13,473 nt of DNA from CAYJOG01 sp964371695 [NCBI: uncultured bacterium] (GCA_964371695.1 CAYJOG010000030.1:1-13473); one strand, 5' to 3'; shown: positions 1 to 6,678, counted from the first letter of the stretch. Program-made: numbers and translations. The notes: generated from the sequence alone by a model not told the origin.

Positions 1-30
1 GTCTACATCTATTCTAAAAATGCTCCAGGT

Positions 31-1461
31 TCAGTTATACCGGAACAGCCCCGCCACCAGATAATCCTGCCACTGGCGGATGGCTGCGCCGTTTTCGTGG
101 CCGTTCTGGATGCTCACCACCAGCAGGTGTTTTCCCTTAGCGGTGGTGAGCACGCCACTCAGGCTGCTCACGCCCCGCATGGCCCCGGTTTTGCCCTTGA
201 AGCGCCCCCGTGCAATGGACGTGTCCCGCGCCGAAAACCGCCGCGCGAGTGTGCCTGATTGCCCCGCGATGGCCAGGGTGTCCACCAGCATGTGTAAGCC
301 GGGGTCCTGCCACGCCACCAGCCAAGCCCGCCCCAGTTCGCGGGCGCTCATGCGGTTCTGGCGCGACAGGCCGCTGCCATCCATCCACTGCACCGTCGAA
401 AGCCCCTTGCGGGACAACCACAGGGCCATGCCCCGCCGTGCGCCCGCCAGCCCCGGTGTGCCGCTCAGGCGTGTGCCCAGCAAATGAAAGAGCGTTTCGG
501 CGGTGAAGTTGTCGCTCTTGTTCATCATGAAGGTGAGGATGGCGCTGAGGGGGGCCGAGCGGAGGCGGGCTACCTCGGCCGCGTCGCCGGGCACGGCGCT
601 CTTGGTGACCATGGCCCCGGACTCAAATGTGAAACCGGCCTTGGACAGCGCCATCACCAGGGCGTCGGCCAGATACACCGCCGGGTCATCCACGCTGTAG
701 CGGTCCTTCATCACGCGCCCGGCGCGCCAGCTGCCGGTCACTTTATAAGCGTTGCGTCCCGTCTTGCTCACCGTGGCGGTGCTGCCGCCGCCGCAGGTCA
801 TGAGGTTTTGCAGACTCACCACCCGCTGGGCCGGATAAACCGTGAACTGGGGTTTGCCCCCCGCACATTTGGGGCCAATCTGAAGCTCAAACGAATTGGC
901 CTCCAGCGTGGCGGCGCTGGCGACGGGGGCGTAGAACCACACCAGGTCCTCGGCCTCCCACTCCGGCGGGCGTCCGTCGCTGGGCAAAAGGGCGTCGTTC
1001 ACCACCACGCGGGACAGGCGGCTGACGCCTTGTTTGCGCAGGGCCGAGAACACGGGGGCCAGCAGGTCCATCACGCTGGGGGTGAACTCACGCCGCCAGG
1101 TGGGGTCTGCCCCCAGGGCCACAAACAACGTGGGGGGACCCCCGGCGGGGCCGGGCACGAGATAAAACGGCGTTTCAAACCGAAAGTTCGGCCCCAGCAT
1201 GTCCAGCGCCGCCAGGGCCGTGAGCACCTTGGTGTTGCTGGCAGGGATGAGCTGCTCGGTGTCGGCCACCGCCGTGAGGGGCAGGCCCCTGTCCAGGTCA
1301 TAGACCAGAATGCTGTGGCGCACACCTCTCACAGTGGGGCGGGCGGCCATTTCCTGCACGTTGAATGCCTGGGCTGTGGCGGCAGAAAAAAGGCTCAGAA
1401 GGCAACACAGAAAAATAATTGGCGACGAACGGGGCATGGGCACGGAATACCGCCCGGCCAT
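31..1461 (-). CDS. dacB: D-alanyl-D-alanine carboxypeptidase/endopeptidase, PBP4 (DacB, peptidase S13) family
   Basis: This is a periplasmic serine peptidase that trims the terminal D-Ala of peptidoglycan stem peptides and cuts D-Ala-mDAP cross-links. All three penicillin-binding motifs are visible. With the start used here (476 aa) they are SxxK in PASNTK (S75, K78), SxN in KSDNF (S316-D-N318) and KTG in GKTGA (about 424-426). The PBP4-typical stretches MDGSGLSR and GQSGTLARRF lie between the last two. The N-terminus is a signal peptide: arginines, then the hydrophobic core IIFLCCLLSLFSAATAQA. The start is uncertain. ATG at 1461 and ATG at 1437 both leave an intact signal peptide, and neither has a clear Shine-Dalgarno sequence. 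A TTG at 1500 would overlap the TGA of the cupin frame (TTGA) but would add a long polar stretch before the signal. The length is normal for the family. It is the last gene of a minus-strand cluster and was probably co-transcribed with the binding-protein gene upstream. The family call is firm; the start is not. Confidence 0.93.
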   Translation of the reverse strand: MAGRYSVPMPRSSPIIFLCCLLSLFSAATAQAFNVQEMAARPTVRGVRHSILVYDLDRGLPLTAVADTEQLIPASNTKVLTALAALDMLGPNFRFETPFYLVPGPAGGPPTLFVALGADPTWRREFTPSVMDLLAPVFSALRKQGVSRLSRVVVNDALLPSDGRPPEWEAEDLVWFYAPVASAATLEANSFELQIGPKCAGGKPQFTVYPAQRVVSLQNLMTCGGGSTATVSKTGRNAYKVTGSWRAGRVMKDRYSVDDPAVYLADALVMALSKAGFTFESGAMVTKSAVPGDAAEVARLRSAPLSAILTFMMNKSDNFTAETLFHLLGTRLSGTPGLAGARRGMALWLSRKGLSTVQWMDGSGLSRQNRMSARELGRAWLVAWQDPGLHMLVDTLAIAGQSGTLARRFSARDTSIARGRFKGKTGAMRGVSSLSGVLTTAKGKHLLVVSIQNGHENGAAIRQWQDYLVAGLFRYN

Positions 1462-1496
1462 GGTAACAAAAAGTGGTGTAGCCGTTGCGCGCTCTC

Positions 1497-1920
1497 TCAA
1501 TCCATCAGTTCGGTGTCGTCGTGGGAATAGGCGGGGGCGCAGCAGCAGAGAAAACGCAGGTCTTCCGGGCCAGTGTTGGTGATGGTGTGGCGCGTGCCGG
1601 GCAGGATGATGACCGTGTCGCCCACGGCCACGTCAAACGATTCTTCGCCCAGTGTCATGCGGCCCTGGCCGTGGGTGATGTGATGCAGCTCTTCGGTGAC
1701 ATGGTGCCGGTGGGGCTGTGTGCTCAGGGTCGGCGGGACATGGATGTCCCGCCATAAAACCGAAGTGTTGAAAACACGCAGGTTTTTGGGTGCGGGCATC
1801 CATGCCCGCAAGAGCCTGTTTTTCGTGCGCCTGCTCAACATGGCGCACTGTATAAAACAGGCTCCTGGTGACAAACGGCTCGGCCTGGGCATAGGTGGTT
1901 CGGGATACCATCTCGGTCAC
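1497..1920 (-). pseudogene. Cupin-domain protein gene, interrupted by a hairpin array and frameshifted
   Basis: The C-terminal part reads as a small single-domain cupin. It has the metal-site motif HRHHVTEELHH, then GRMTLGEESFDVAVGDTVIILPGTRH and the ending APAYSHDDTEL, which I recognise from a common cupin family. The matching N-terminus (GTG at 1920, reading TEMVSRTTYAQAEPFVT) lies in a different frame and ends near 1867. Family members normally continue with about 25 residues of the type K-DGS-x-IREL-x-HP...QSLAEA before VPPG. That block is absent. In its place are 127 nt (1740-1866) consisting almost wholly of hairpins, and 127 is not a multiple of three. The GTG overlaps the TGA of the preceding gene (GTGA), which supports 1920 as the ancestral start. 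An alternative open frame starting with ATG at 1892 runs through the array to the cupin domain (131 aa), so a chimeric protein could still be made. The N-terminal family pattern is from memory, not from a search. Confidence 0.7.
1732..1864. repeat. Array of four consecutive hairpins inside the cupin gene
   Basis: Four inverted repeats lie side by side. (1) Arms GGCGGGACAT (1732-1741) and ATGTCCCGCC (1744-1753) around GG. (2) A nested hairpin: AAAACC (1756-1761) with GGTTTT (1781-1786) outside, GTGTT (1765-1769) with AACAC (1773-1777) inside. (3) Arms TGCGGGCAT (1791-1799) and ATGCCCGCA (1802-1810) around CC. (4) A nested hairpin: GAGCCTGTTTT (1812-1822) with AAAACAGGCTC (1854-1864) outside, GTGCGCC (1825-1831) with GGCGCAC (1842-1848) inside. 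The order is therefore palindrome, nested hairpin, palindrome, nested hairpin. The arms are perfect. The right arm of palindrome (1), read on the minus strand, also encodes the conserved V-P-P of the cupin. No transposase is present, so if mobile the element is non-autonomous. Confidence 0.85.
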
Positions 1921-2846
1921 TCGTTGGGGATGTTCTCGCCGACCCTTTTCTGTTCCAGGCTGTTCCAGACTTCAAACTCGCCAGACCACGGGGCCACGCC
2001 GGGTGTTTTTTCCATGGCGGCCTCCCTGGCTTTGCATTTTTTGTCGGTGGCGTCGTCATAGGGCGCAAACACAAGCCCCACCGACTTGATGGTGGCCCAG
2101 TAACGGGCCAGGGATTTTTCCTGCCGCACGTTGGTCATGAACTTCATGAAACTGGTGCGTGTTGCAGGCGGCACCCTGGGGCTGGCCATGACATAAGACG
2201 GACACACAAAGTTGCACTCCAGCCGCCGCAGTTTTTTCACTGGGCCGGGGTTGGTGAGGGTCATCAGGCCCACCGCCCACACGTTGATCAACGCCCCATC
2301 AGCTTCTCCCAGCGAAAGCATATAGGCCAGCGAGCCGTCGTTTTTGGCCCCCTTGAGGGGCTTGAAAAACGCCCCGGGGTTGGCTCTTAGCATCAGGCCC
2401 AGGCGGGTATACCGCACCCCGGAGTCGCGCCGCGTGGCAAAGGGTTTTCCCTTCAGAGACCGCAGCGAGTCATAGGCGCTGCCCTTGTTGACGTACACAC
2501 ACTCCCTGGGAGTAGGCTCGTTGAACAGGCCATAGGCGGCAAAAGGTTTGAATCCTTTTTCGCGGGCGACGCTGGAATTGTTCAGCATGATGTCCACCTC
2601 ACCCCGCATCACGGCGGCCTCGGCGGCGTCTTTGTTGGGGAACATTTTCACGGCCACGGGGGTGTTGCGGGTGCTGGAAAAAGCCTGGGCAACGATGCGC
2701 AGCATGTTCTGCAACTGGGCGAATTCCTGCTTGCTCACGGACTGGTCGTGCCAGATCGCCAGCACATGGGGCCGGGTCTGGGCCGGGGCCGCGCCATGCC
2801 CCAATAACCCAACAAGCAGAGCCGCCAGCAGGCTTCGGCGCAACAT
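1917..2846 (-). CDS. PhnD-like periplasmic phosphate/phosphonate-type substrate-binding protein
   Basis: This 309-aa exported protein begins with a classical signal peptide (MLRRSLLAALLVGLL...GAAPAQ, cleavage near residue 22, no lipobox cysteine). The body has the layout of PhnD/type-2 periplasmic binding proteins: an early beta-strand and helix, VAVKMFPNKDAAEAAVMRGEVDIM with the surface pattern of 'xxxAxxAVxxGEVDIxxxN', the hinge stretch ECVYVNKGSAYDSLRSLKGKPFA, a DSGVRYTRL segment, and a second lobe ending ADGALINVWAVGL. Such proteins bind a small anion or other ligand for an ABC importer or a sensor. No importer ATPase or permease sits next to it, so it may serve a distant system or a signalling role. 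The ATG lacks an obvious Shine-Dalgarno sequence. Its TGA overlaps the GTG of the broken cupin gene by four bases (GTGA), which points to translational coupling in the ancestral operon. The ligand cannot be told from sequence. Confidence 0.75.
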   Translation of the reverse strand: MLRRSLLAALLVGLLGHGAAPAQTRPHVLAIWHDQSVSKQEFAQLQNMLRIVAQAFSSTRNTPVAVKMFPNKDAAEAAVMRGEVDIMLNNSSVAREKGFKPFAAYGLFNEPTPRECVYVNKGSAYDSLRSLKGKPFATRRDSGVRYTRLGLMLRANPGAFFKPLKGAKNDGSLAYMLSLGEADGALINVWAVGLMTLTNPGPVKKLRRLECNFVCPSYVMASPRVPPATRTSFMKFMTNVRQEKSLARYWATIKSVGLVFAPYDDATDKKCKAREAAMEKTPGVAPWSGEFEVWNSLEQKRVGENIPNE

Positions 2847-2891
2847 GGCGTTACGTTAACACAAGCCCCGAAACCGGTGCAGCCGAATTGA

Positions 2892-2897
2892 TACAAT
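2892..2897 (+). promoter_or_regulatory. Candidate -10 box for the small haem protein gene
   Basis: TACAAT matches the sigma-70 -10 consensus at five of six positions and lies about 28 bp before the GTG start, in the short gap between divergent genes. No good -35 is seen at 16-18 bp spacing. It is embedded in the imperfect dyad ATTG-ATA-CAAT (2887-2897), which could instead be an operator for either divergent gene. Confidence 0.28.
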
Positions 2898-2924
2898 CAG
2901 GACGATTTTTTGAGGGGGATTGGC

Positions 2925-3383
2925 GTGGCCATCAAAAGGATAGTGATATGGACTCTGTTGCTGACCTGTCTGGGCTTTTCCGGATTGTCACTCCATGCCG
3001 CCACCGAAAAAATGCCCAAAGCCGAGACCCGCAAGGTCATTCAACTGGTTGCGGCAGACAGGGCTTTTGTGCTGAGCGAGATGCGGGGCATGTTGGGGGC
3101 CGTGCAGAACATTCTGCTGGCGGCGGACAAGGGCGACGCGGCGGCGGTGGCGGCGGCGGCCAAACCCTTTGGCCTGATGGGCGCGCGGGTGGCCGACAAA
3201 AAGCTGAAGGGTCGCCTGCCCATGGATTTCATGCGCATGGGTCTGGGCATGCACCAGTTGTTCGACAAACTGGCCGCCGACGCCAAAACAAAAAAAGACC
3301 CCCGCCATACCACCCGTCAGGTGGCCGAGTTGCTGGGCCACTGCACCGCCTGCCACGCGGTGTTCGCCCTGCAAGAGAAGTAA
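2925..3383 (+). CDS. Small exported c-type haem protein with a C-terminal CxxCH, cytochrome c'/c-556-like
   Basis: This 152-aa protein has a signal peptide (AIKRIVIWTLLLTCLGFSGLSLHAA) and a single haem c motif, CTACH, at residues 140-144, eight residues from the C-terminus. The rest is almost all helix-forming, with an alanine-rich stretch at about residues 64-77. A single haem motif at the very end of a roughly 130-residue helical domain is the layout of class II cytochromes c (c', c-556). In that family a methionine in the first helix is the sixth ligand; M55 or M58 in LSEMRGMLG is a candidate. The start chosen is GTG at 2925, preceded by the strong ribosome site GAGGGGG (2912-2918). A TTG at 2910 would overlap that site. 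Its role would be periplasmic electron transfer or gas binding; the partner is unknown. It lies 48 bp before cheW and could share its transcript. Weak similarity to another CxxCH helical family cannot be excluded. Confidence 0.72.
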   Translation: MAIKRIVIWTLLLTCLGFSGLSLHAATEKMPKAETRKVIQLVAADRAFVLSEMRGMLGAVQNILLAADKGDAAAVAAAAKPFGLMGARVADKKLKGRLPMDFMRMGLGMHQLFDKLAADAKTKKDPRHTTRQVAELLGHCTACHAVFALQEK

Positions 3384-3401
3384 ACCCCTCTCCTTGCCAC
3401 A

Positions 3402-3415
3402 GCCCGCTGGCGGGC
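3402..3415. repeat. Short perfect hairpin between the haem protein gene and cheW
   Basis: GCCCGC (3402-3407) and GCGGGC (3410-3415) form a perfect 6-bp stem around TG. There is no T-run after it, so it is not a convincing intrinsic terminator. It resembles the two-base-centre palindromes found elsewhere in the window. Confidence 0.5.
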
Positions 3416-3431
3416 CTACCATTGTTCCCCC

Positions 3432-3965
3432 ATGGCCGAAGAAGAAACGCGAAACAAGACCTTCGCCGAAACCCAGCTGGTGACATTCACCCTGGGCGAA
3501 GAGGAATACGGCGTACACATCATGCAGGTGCAGGAGATCATCAAGTTCAAGGAAATGACCAAGGTGCCCCGCAGCCCCGACTTTGTGAAGGGCGTGATTG
3601 ACCTGCGTGGCACGGTGATCGCCGTGATCGACCTGCGCGAAAAGTTTGGCCTGTTGCAGCGCCCGGTAGACAAACACACCCGCATCATCATTGTGGAGAG
3701 CACGTCTCCCGAAGGGCAAAAATCGGTGCTGGGGCTGATTGTGGACCGCGTGAACGAAGTGCGCCGTGTACACAACAGCCAGATTGATCCGCCGCCGGGC
3801 ATTGTGGCGGGCATCAGCAGCGAGTTTCTCAAGGGCGTGGCCCGGCTGGACGAATCGGGCAAACACCTGCTCATCATCATTGACCTGGACAAGGTGCTGA
3901 GCACCCACGAGGTGATCCGCCTGCAGAACTTCCAGGGCCAGGGCGAGCCGGTGGCGGCGGGCTGA
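3432..3965 (+). CDS. cheW: Chemotaxis adaptor protein CheW
   Basis: This 177-aa cytoplasmic protein is a single CheW domain. It would link chemoreceptors to the CheA kinase in the receptor array. The family pattern is clear from residue 15 on: QLVTFTLGEEEYGVHIMQVQEI (beta strand, then the conserved YGV-I--V-EI), VPRSPDFVKGVIDLRGTVIAVIDLREKFG (the characteristic N/D-LRG-v-PVIDL block), then IIIVE...VLGLIVDRVNEV and GIVAGISSEFLKGVARLD...LLIIIDLDKVL. The last 15 residues are a polar tail. No cheA, receptor or other che gene is present, so the partner must be encoded elsewhere. The ATG has no clear Shine-Dalgarno sequence; the preceding bases are C-rich. Length is normal for CheW. Confidence 0.96.
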   Translation: MAEEETRNKTFAETQLVTFTLGEEEYGVHIMQVQEIIKFKEMTKVPRSPDFVKGVIDLRGTVIAVIDLREKFGLLQRPVDKHTRIIIVESTSPEGQKSVLGLIVDRVNEVRRVHNSQIDPPPGIVAGISSEFLKGVARLDESGKHLLIIIDLDKVLSTHEVIRLQNFQGQGEPVAAG

Positions 3966-4090
3966 GAAGAAGCCTGTTGCGGATTTGTATTTGAGCAGAT
4001 CAAACCGAACAGCCAGTGATTTTTTGCAAGTCGGGCGGGCAGGAGCGGCTTTACGTTTTCATGTTCCTGAGAAAAACAGGAAACATCGTT

Positions 4091-4241
4091 CCCTCTCCCC
4101 TTTGGGGAGAGGGTGGTGCGAAGCACCGGGTGAGGGGCGAAATGTGGACAAAAAATCCAAAAAGAAATTTGGTTTTTTTGCCTTTTGTTGAACCCCTCAC
4201 CCGTCCCTTCGGGCCACCCTCTCCCCGTAAAGGGGAGAGGG
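4091..4241. repeat. MITE-like 151-bp element with about 47-bp terminal inverted repeats
   Basis: The left end (4091-4137) and right end (4193-4241) are inverted copies of each other. Each terminus is itself a hairpin: CCCTCTCCCC-TTT-GGGGAGAGGG at the left and CCCTCTCCCC-GTAAA-GGGGAGAGGG at the right. The left end also has GGTGC-GAA-GCACC. Inside each terminus lies GGTGAGGGG or its complement CCCCTCACC. The AT-rich core (4138-4192) contains ATTTGGTTTTTTTGCC. A related, larger copy occurs at 11695-11961, and both are preceded by CATCGTT. No open reading frame of its own is credible. Termini of this kind are familiar from many proteobacterial intergenic regions. The flank between the cheW stop (3965) and the element holds only a weak hairpin near 4061-4087 (TTCCTG/CAGGAA). 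Confidence 0.85.
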
Positions 4242-4252
4242 GAATAAGGCTT

Positions 4253-5728
4253 TTGGCCTCTCTGTTTCTGCTGCCGCTGTTCGGCGTCATGACCTGGCGG
4301 CTTTATGACCAGCACGAGCGCCGCGTGACCCGCAGCGAACAGCGCCTGCTGGACATCGAACTCACCGAGCGCACCGGCACCCGGTTTTATGGCCTGTTTT
4401 ATGGCGAAAAACAGACGCCGTTGGGTTACAGCATGAAAACCACGCTGCCAGAGCAGGACGGCGGCACGCGCCAGGACAGCCTGATGGTGGTGAAGCTCAA
4501 GGTGCTGGGCCGCCCCCAGGATGTCGAGACCGTGGGCAGTGTCTACACCAACAGCAAGGGGCAGTTCACCAGGTTTGATTTTCGCCTGAACAGCCCCGCC
4601 GGAGGGTTTTATGCCGAGGGCCGGGTGGACCGCCCCGAAGGCCCCCGCCGCCGGATGTCGCTCAAGGTGAGCAGCACACAGGGCATGGACCGCCGCCTGA
4701 CCCTGAACCTGCCGCCGGACATGATTTTTTACGACGAAATCCCCCGGTACATTCTCAGCCGCAGCCCCAAAGGGGGCGAGGTGTTCACCTTCACGGTGCT
4801 GGACCCGGCGAACCTGGCCATGGCCACCCTGCGGGCCGAAGTGAAAGGCTGGCGCAAAACCCCCAAGGGCCAGCGGGTGCTGCGGGTGCGTTACATTTAT
4901 AAAGGCGTGCCGCTGGACATGACGCTGGACCGCTACGGCGACGTGCTGAGCGAGCAGAGCACCCTGGGGTTTTTCAGCAAACGCATCAGTTTTGAAGAGG
5001 TTCAGGCCCTGGCCCGCAATCGCAAGCAGTTGCCGGACATCGCTCAGCTCACCGCCATTCACCCCACGGGCAAAGCCATCCGCGACTCTTTCCGCGTGGT
5101 CACGGCCCATTACCGCGTGAGCGGTGTGCCCCTGTCGCGCTTCAACGCCATGGCGGGCCGGGGGCAGGAACTGGTGGGCGGCGAACTGTGGGTGCATCCG
5201 GCCATTCCCCGGTCTGACCAGGGCCTCACTGCTCAGGAGCGCCGCCACTGGCTGGCCCCCACCGTGCTGGTTCAGTCGCGGGACCCCGCCATCACCACGC
5301 TGGCCCGGCGACTCACCCGTGGCGCGGCGGGTGAGCCTGCCGTGCGGCGCATACTTTCTTATGTTTATCAGGGGCTTGAGAAAATGCCGGTGGTGAGTCT
5401 GCCCAGCGCTGTGGATATCCTGCGGGACCGCAAAGGCGACTGCAACGAACACGCCACGCTGTTTGCGGCGCTGACGCGGGCGGCGGGGGTGCCCACCCGC
5501 GTGGTGGGGGGCGTGGTGATGCTGCGGGGCGTGTTTCTGTTCCACGCCTGGAACGAAGTGTTTGTGAACGGCCACTGGCTGAGCGCCGACGCCACGCTGG
5601 GCCAGATGCCCACCGACGCCACCCACCTGCGTTTCATGGAGGGCCGCGACGTGCGGGCGCTTTCGCCGCTCATGAACCTTGTGGGTCAGGGGCGCATCGA
5701 GATTCTCTACACTGAGGAAAAACCATGA
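4253..5728 (+). CDS. Membrane-anchored transglutaminase-like (papain-fold) protein
   Basis: The C-terminal third is a transglutaminase-like domain with the Cys-His-Asp triad intact: C397 in KGDCNEHA, H431 in FHAWNEV and D446 in LSADAT. The N-terminus is a hydrophobic segment (LASLFLLPLFGVMTW), a signal anchor or uncleaved signal peptide, so the body should be extracytoplasmic. The middle 300 residues are a strand-rich region (GRFDFRL-, YGEVFTF-like strands) similar to the N-terminal domain of other bacterial exported transglutaminase proteins, function unknown to me. Such domains act as peptidases or amidases more often than as cross-linkers. The start is uncertain. The frame is open from 4016, but upstream codons fall inside the inverted-repeat element. 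TTG at 4253 keeps the membrane segment and is preceded by purine-rich sequence (GGGGAGAGGGGAATAAGG). ATG at 4289 would delete most of the membrane segment. The TGA overlaps the ATG of the ABC ATPase gene by four bases. Confidence 0.82.
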   Translation: MASLFLLPLFGVMTWRLYDQHERRVTRSEQRLLDIELTERTGTRFYGLFYGEKQTPLGYSMKTTLPEQDGGTRQDSLMVVKLKVLGRPQDVETVGSVYTNSKGQFTRFDFRLNSPAGGFYAEGRVDRPEGPRRRMSLKVSSTQGMDRRLTLNLPPDMIFYDEIPRYILSRSPKGGEVFTFTVLDPANLAMATLRAEVKGWRKTPKGQRVLRVRYIYKGVPLDMTLDRYGDVLSEQSTLGFFSKRISFEEVQALARNRKQLPDIAQLTAIHPTGKAIRDSFRVVTAHYRVSGVPLSRFNAMAGRGQELVGGELWVHPAIPRSDQGLTAQERRHWLAPTVLVQSRDPAITTLARRLTRGAAGEPAVRRILSYVYQGLEKMPVVSLPSAVDILRDRKGDCNEHATLFAALTRAAGVPTRVVGGVVMLRGVFLFHAWNEVFVNGHWLSADATLGQMPTDATHLRFMEGRDVRALSPLMNLVGQGRIEILYTEEKP

Positions 5729-6492
5729 ACGCCCCGCTCCCCGCCATACAGTTCGACGGCCTGTATAAAAAATACGGCGATTTCATGGCGCTGCATCCGC
5801 TGAGTCTGCGGGTGGAGCAAGGCGAGATTTTTGGTTTTCTCGGCCCCAACGGCGCGGGCAAAACCACCACCATGCGGGTGCTGAGCGGCATGTTGCTGCC
5901 CACCGGCGGCACCGTGCGCCTGAACGGCCACGACGTGGTGAAAGACGCGCTGGCGGCCAAAAGCAGCATGGGTTACATCCCCGACCGGCCCTATCTTTAT
6001 GAAGCCCTCAGCATCACCGAGTTTCTTTCGTTCACCGCCACGCTGCACGGCGTGCCCCAGGCCGAGCAGGAACAACGCATGGCCCGCTGGCTGGGGGAGT
6101 TTCAGTTGTGGGAGTGGCGGCACGAACTGATCCGCCACCTGAGCCACGGCATGCGCCAGAAGGTGGTGATCACCTCGGCGCTGCTGCACGACCCGCCGGT
6201 GCTGGTGGTGGACGAACCCATGGTGGGGCTGGACGCCGCCGGGGTGAAAAAGCTCAAAGACATTTTCCGCGAGCACGCCGCCTTGGGCCGCTGCGTGTTT
6301 TTCTCCACCCACAGCATGGCCCTGGCCGAGGAGCTGTGCGGACGCATCGCCATTCTGCACCACGGCCAGTTGCTGGCGGTGGGCACGCAGCAGGAGCTGC
6401 ACGCCCTGGCGAACCAGCGGGTGCAGGACCACACACTGGAGGAGCTGTTTTTGAAGTTGACGGAAGAGGAAGGGGACAGCCAGACGGCGTAG
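5725..6492 (+). CDS. ABC transporter ATP-binding protein (ABC-2/CcmA-like)
   Basis: This 255-aa ABC ATPase has all motifs in order: Walker A GPNGAGKTTT (40-49), signature LSHGMRQKV (139-147), Walker B VLVVDEP with D163 and E164, D-loop GLDA, and the switch histidine in STHS (H196). The overall style (GFLGPNGAGKTTTMRVLSGMLLPTGG, then ...LDAAGVKKLKDIF) is that of ATPases paired with ABC-2 type exporters. Its ATG overlaps the stop of the transglutaminase gene (ATGA), so the two are translationally coupled and probably act in one process. The expected membrane partner is missing: the next 628 bp hold no gene-sized frame that looks real, and gltB follows. The protein is complete at its C-terminus by length. 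The substrate is unknown. Confidence 0.95.
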   Translation: MNAPLPAIQFDGLYKKYGDFMALHPLSLRVEQGEIFGFLGPNGAGKTTTMRVLSGMLLPTGGTVRLNGHDVVKDALAAKSSMGYIPDRPYLYEALSITEFLSFTATLHGVPQAEQEQRMARWLGEFQLWEWRHELIRHLSHGMRQKVVITSALLHDPPVLVVDEPMVGLDAAGVKKLKDIFREHAALGRCVFFSTHSMALAEELCGRIAILHHGQLLAVGTQQELHALANQRVQDHTLEELFLKLTEEEGDSQTA

Positions 6493-6568
6493 AGGTTGGA
6501 AGATGGCGGCTTGGGGTTGGTGGTTGGTGTTTGGCGGCTGGAGGTCGAAAAAAACAAAAGCCATCGTC

Positions 6569-6606
6569 CCCGCCGTCATTCCCGCTTTCGCGGGGATGAC
6601 GGCGGG
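6569..6606. repeat. Dispersed-type intergenic palindrome
   Basis: Two 17-nt arms (6569-6585 and 6590-6606) pair fully apart from one T-G wobble, around the loop TTTC. The core CGTCATTCCCGC / GCGGGGATGACG is of the GTCATTCCCGCGAAAGCGGG kind seen between genes in many proteobacteria. It follows the ABC ATPase gene by about 75 bp and may also help end its transcript, although no T-run follows. Confidence 0.85.
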
Positions 6607-6678
6607 AGAATAAAAACCGCCGCATGCAGCGTCAAAGAAGGGCGCATAATTCTTTGGCAGGGTGTTCGTCAAAACTCT

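Noticed and set aside
1732-1864. Integron attC site
   Set aside because: The nested hairpins recall attC folding, but there is no integrase, no cassette structure and no R'/R'' core site (GTTRRRY with RYYYAAC).
1497-1892. Intact 131-aa cupin gene starting at ATG 1892
   Set aside because: Its first 50 residues are the out-of-frame reading of the true N-terminus followed by hairpin sequence, so it does not represent the ancestral protein, although it may be translated.
4016-4252. N-terminal extension of the transglutaminase gene from ATG 4016
   Set aside because: The extra residues are the translation of the TIR element (SPLWGEGG..., SPRKGERG), a known artefact pattern, and have no ribosome site.
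3416-5626. A 736-residue minus-strand frame opposite cheW and the transglutaminase gene
   Set aside because: It crosses the inverted-repeat element and two convincing plus-strand genes, and its composition is that of an antisense shadow.
6655-6671. Sigma-54 type promoter (TGGCAG...TTCGT) before gltB
   Set aside because: The -12 element lacks the GC at the required spacing. A second candidate near 6950-6970 also lacks the GG of the -24 element.
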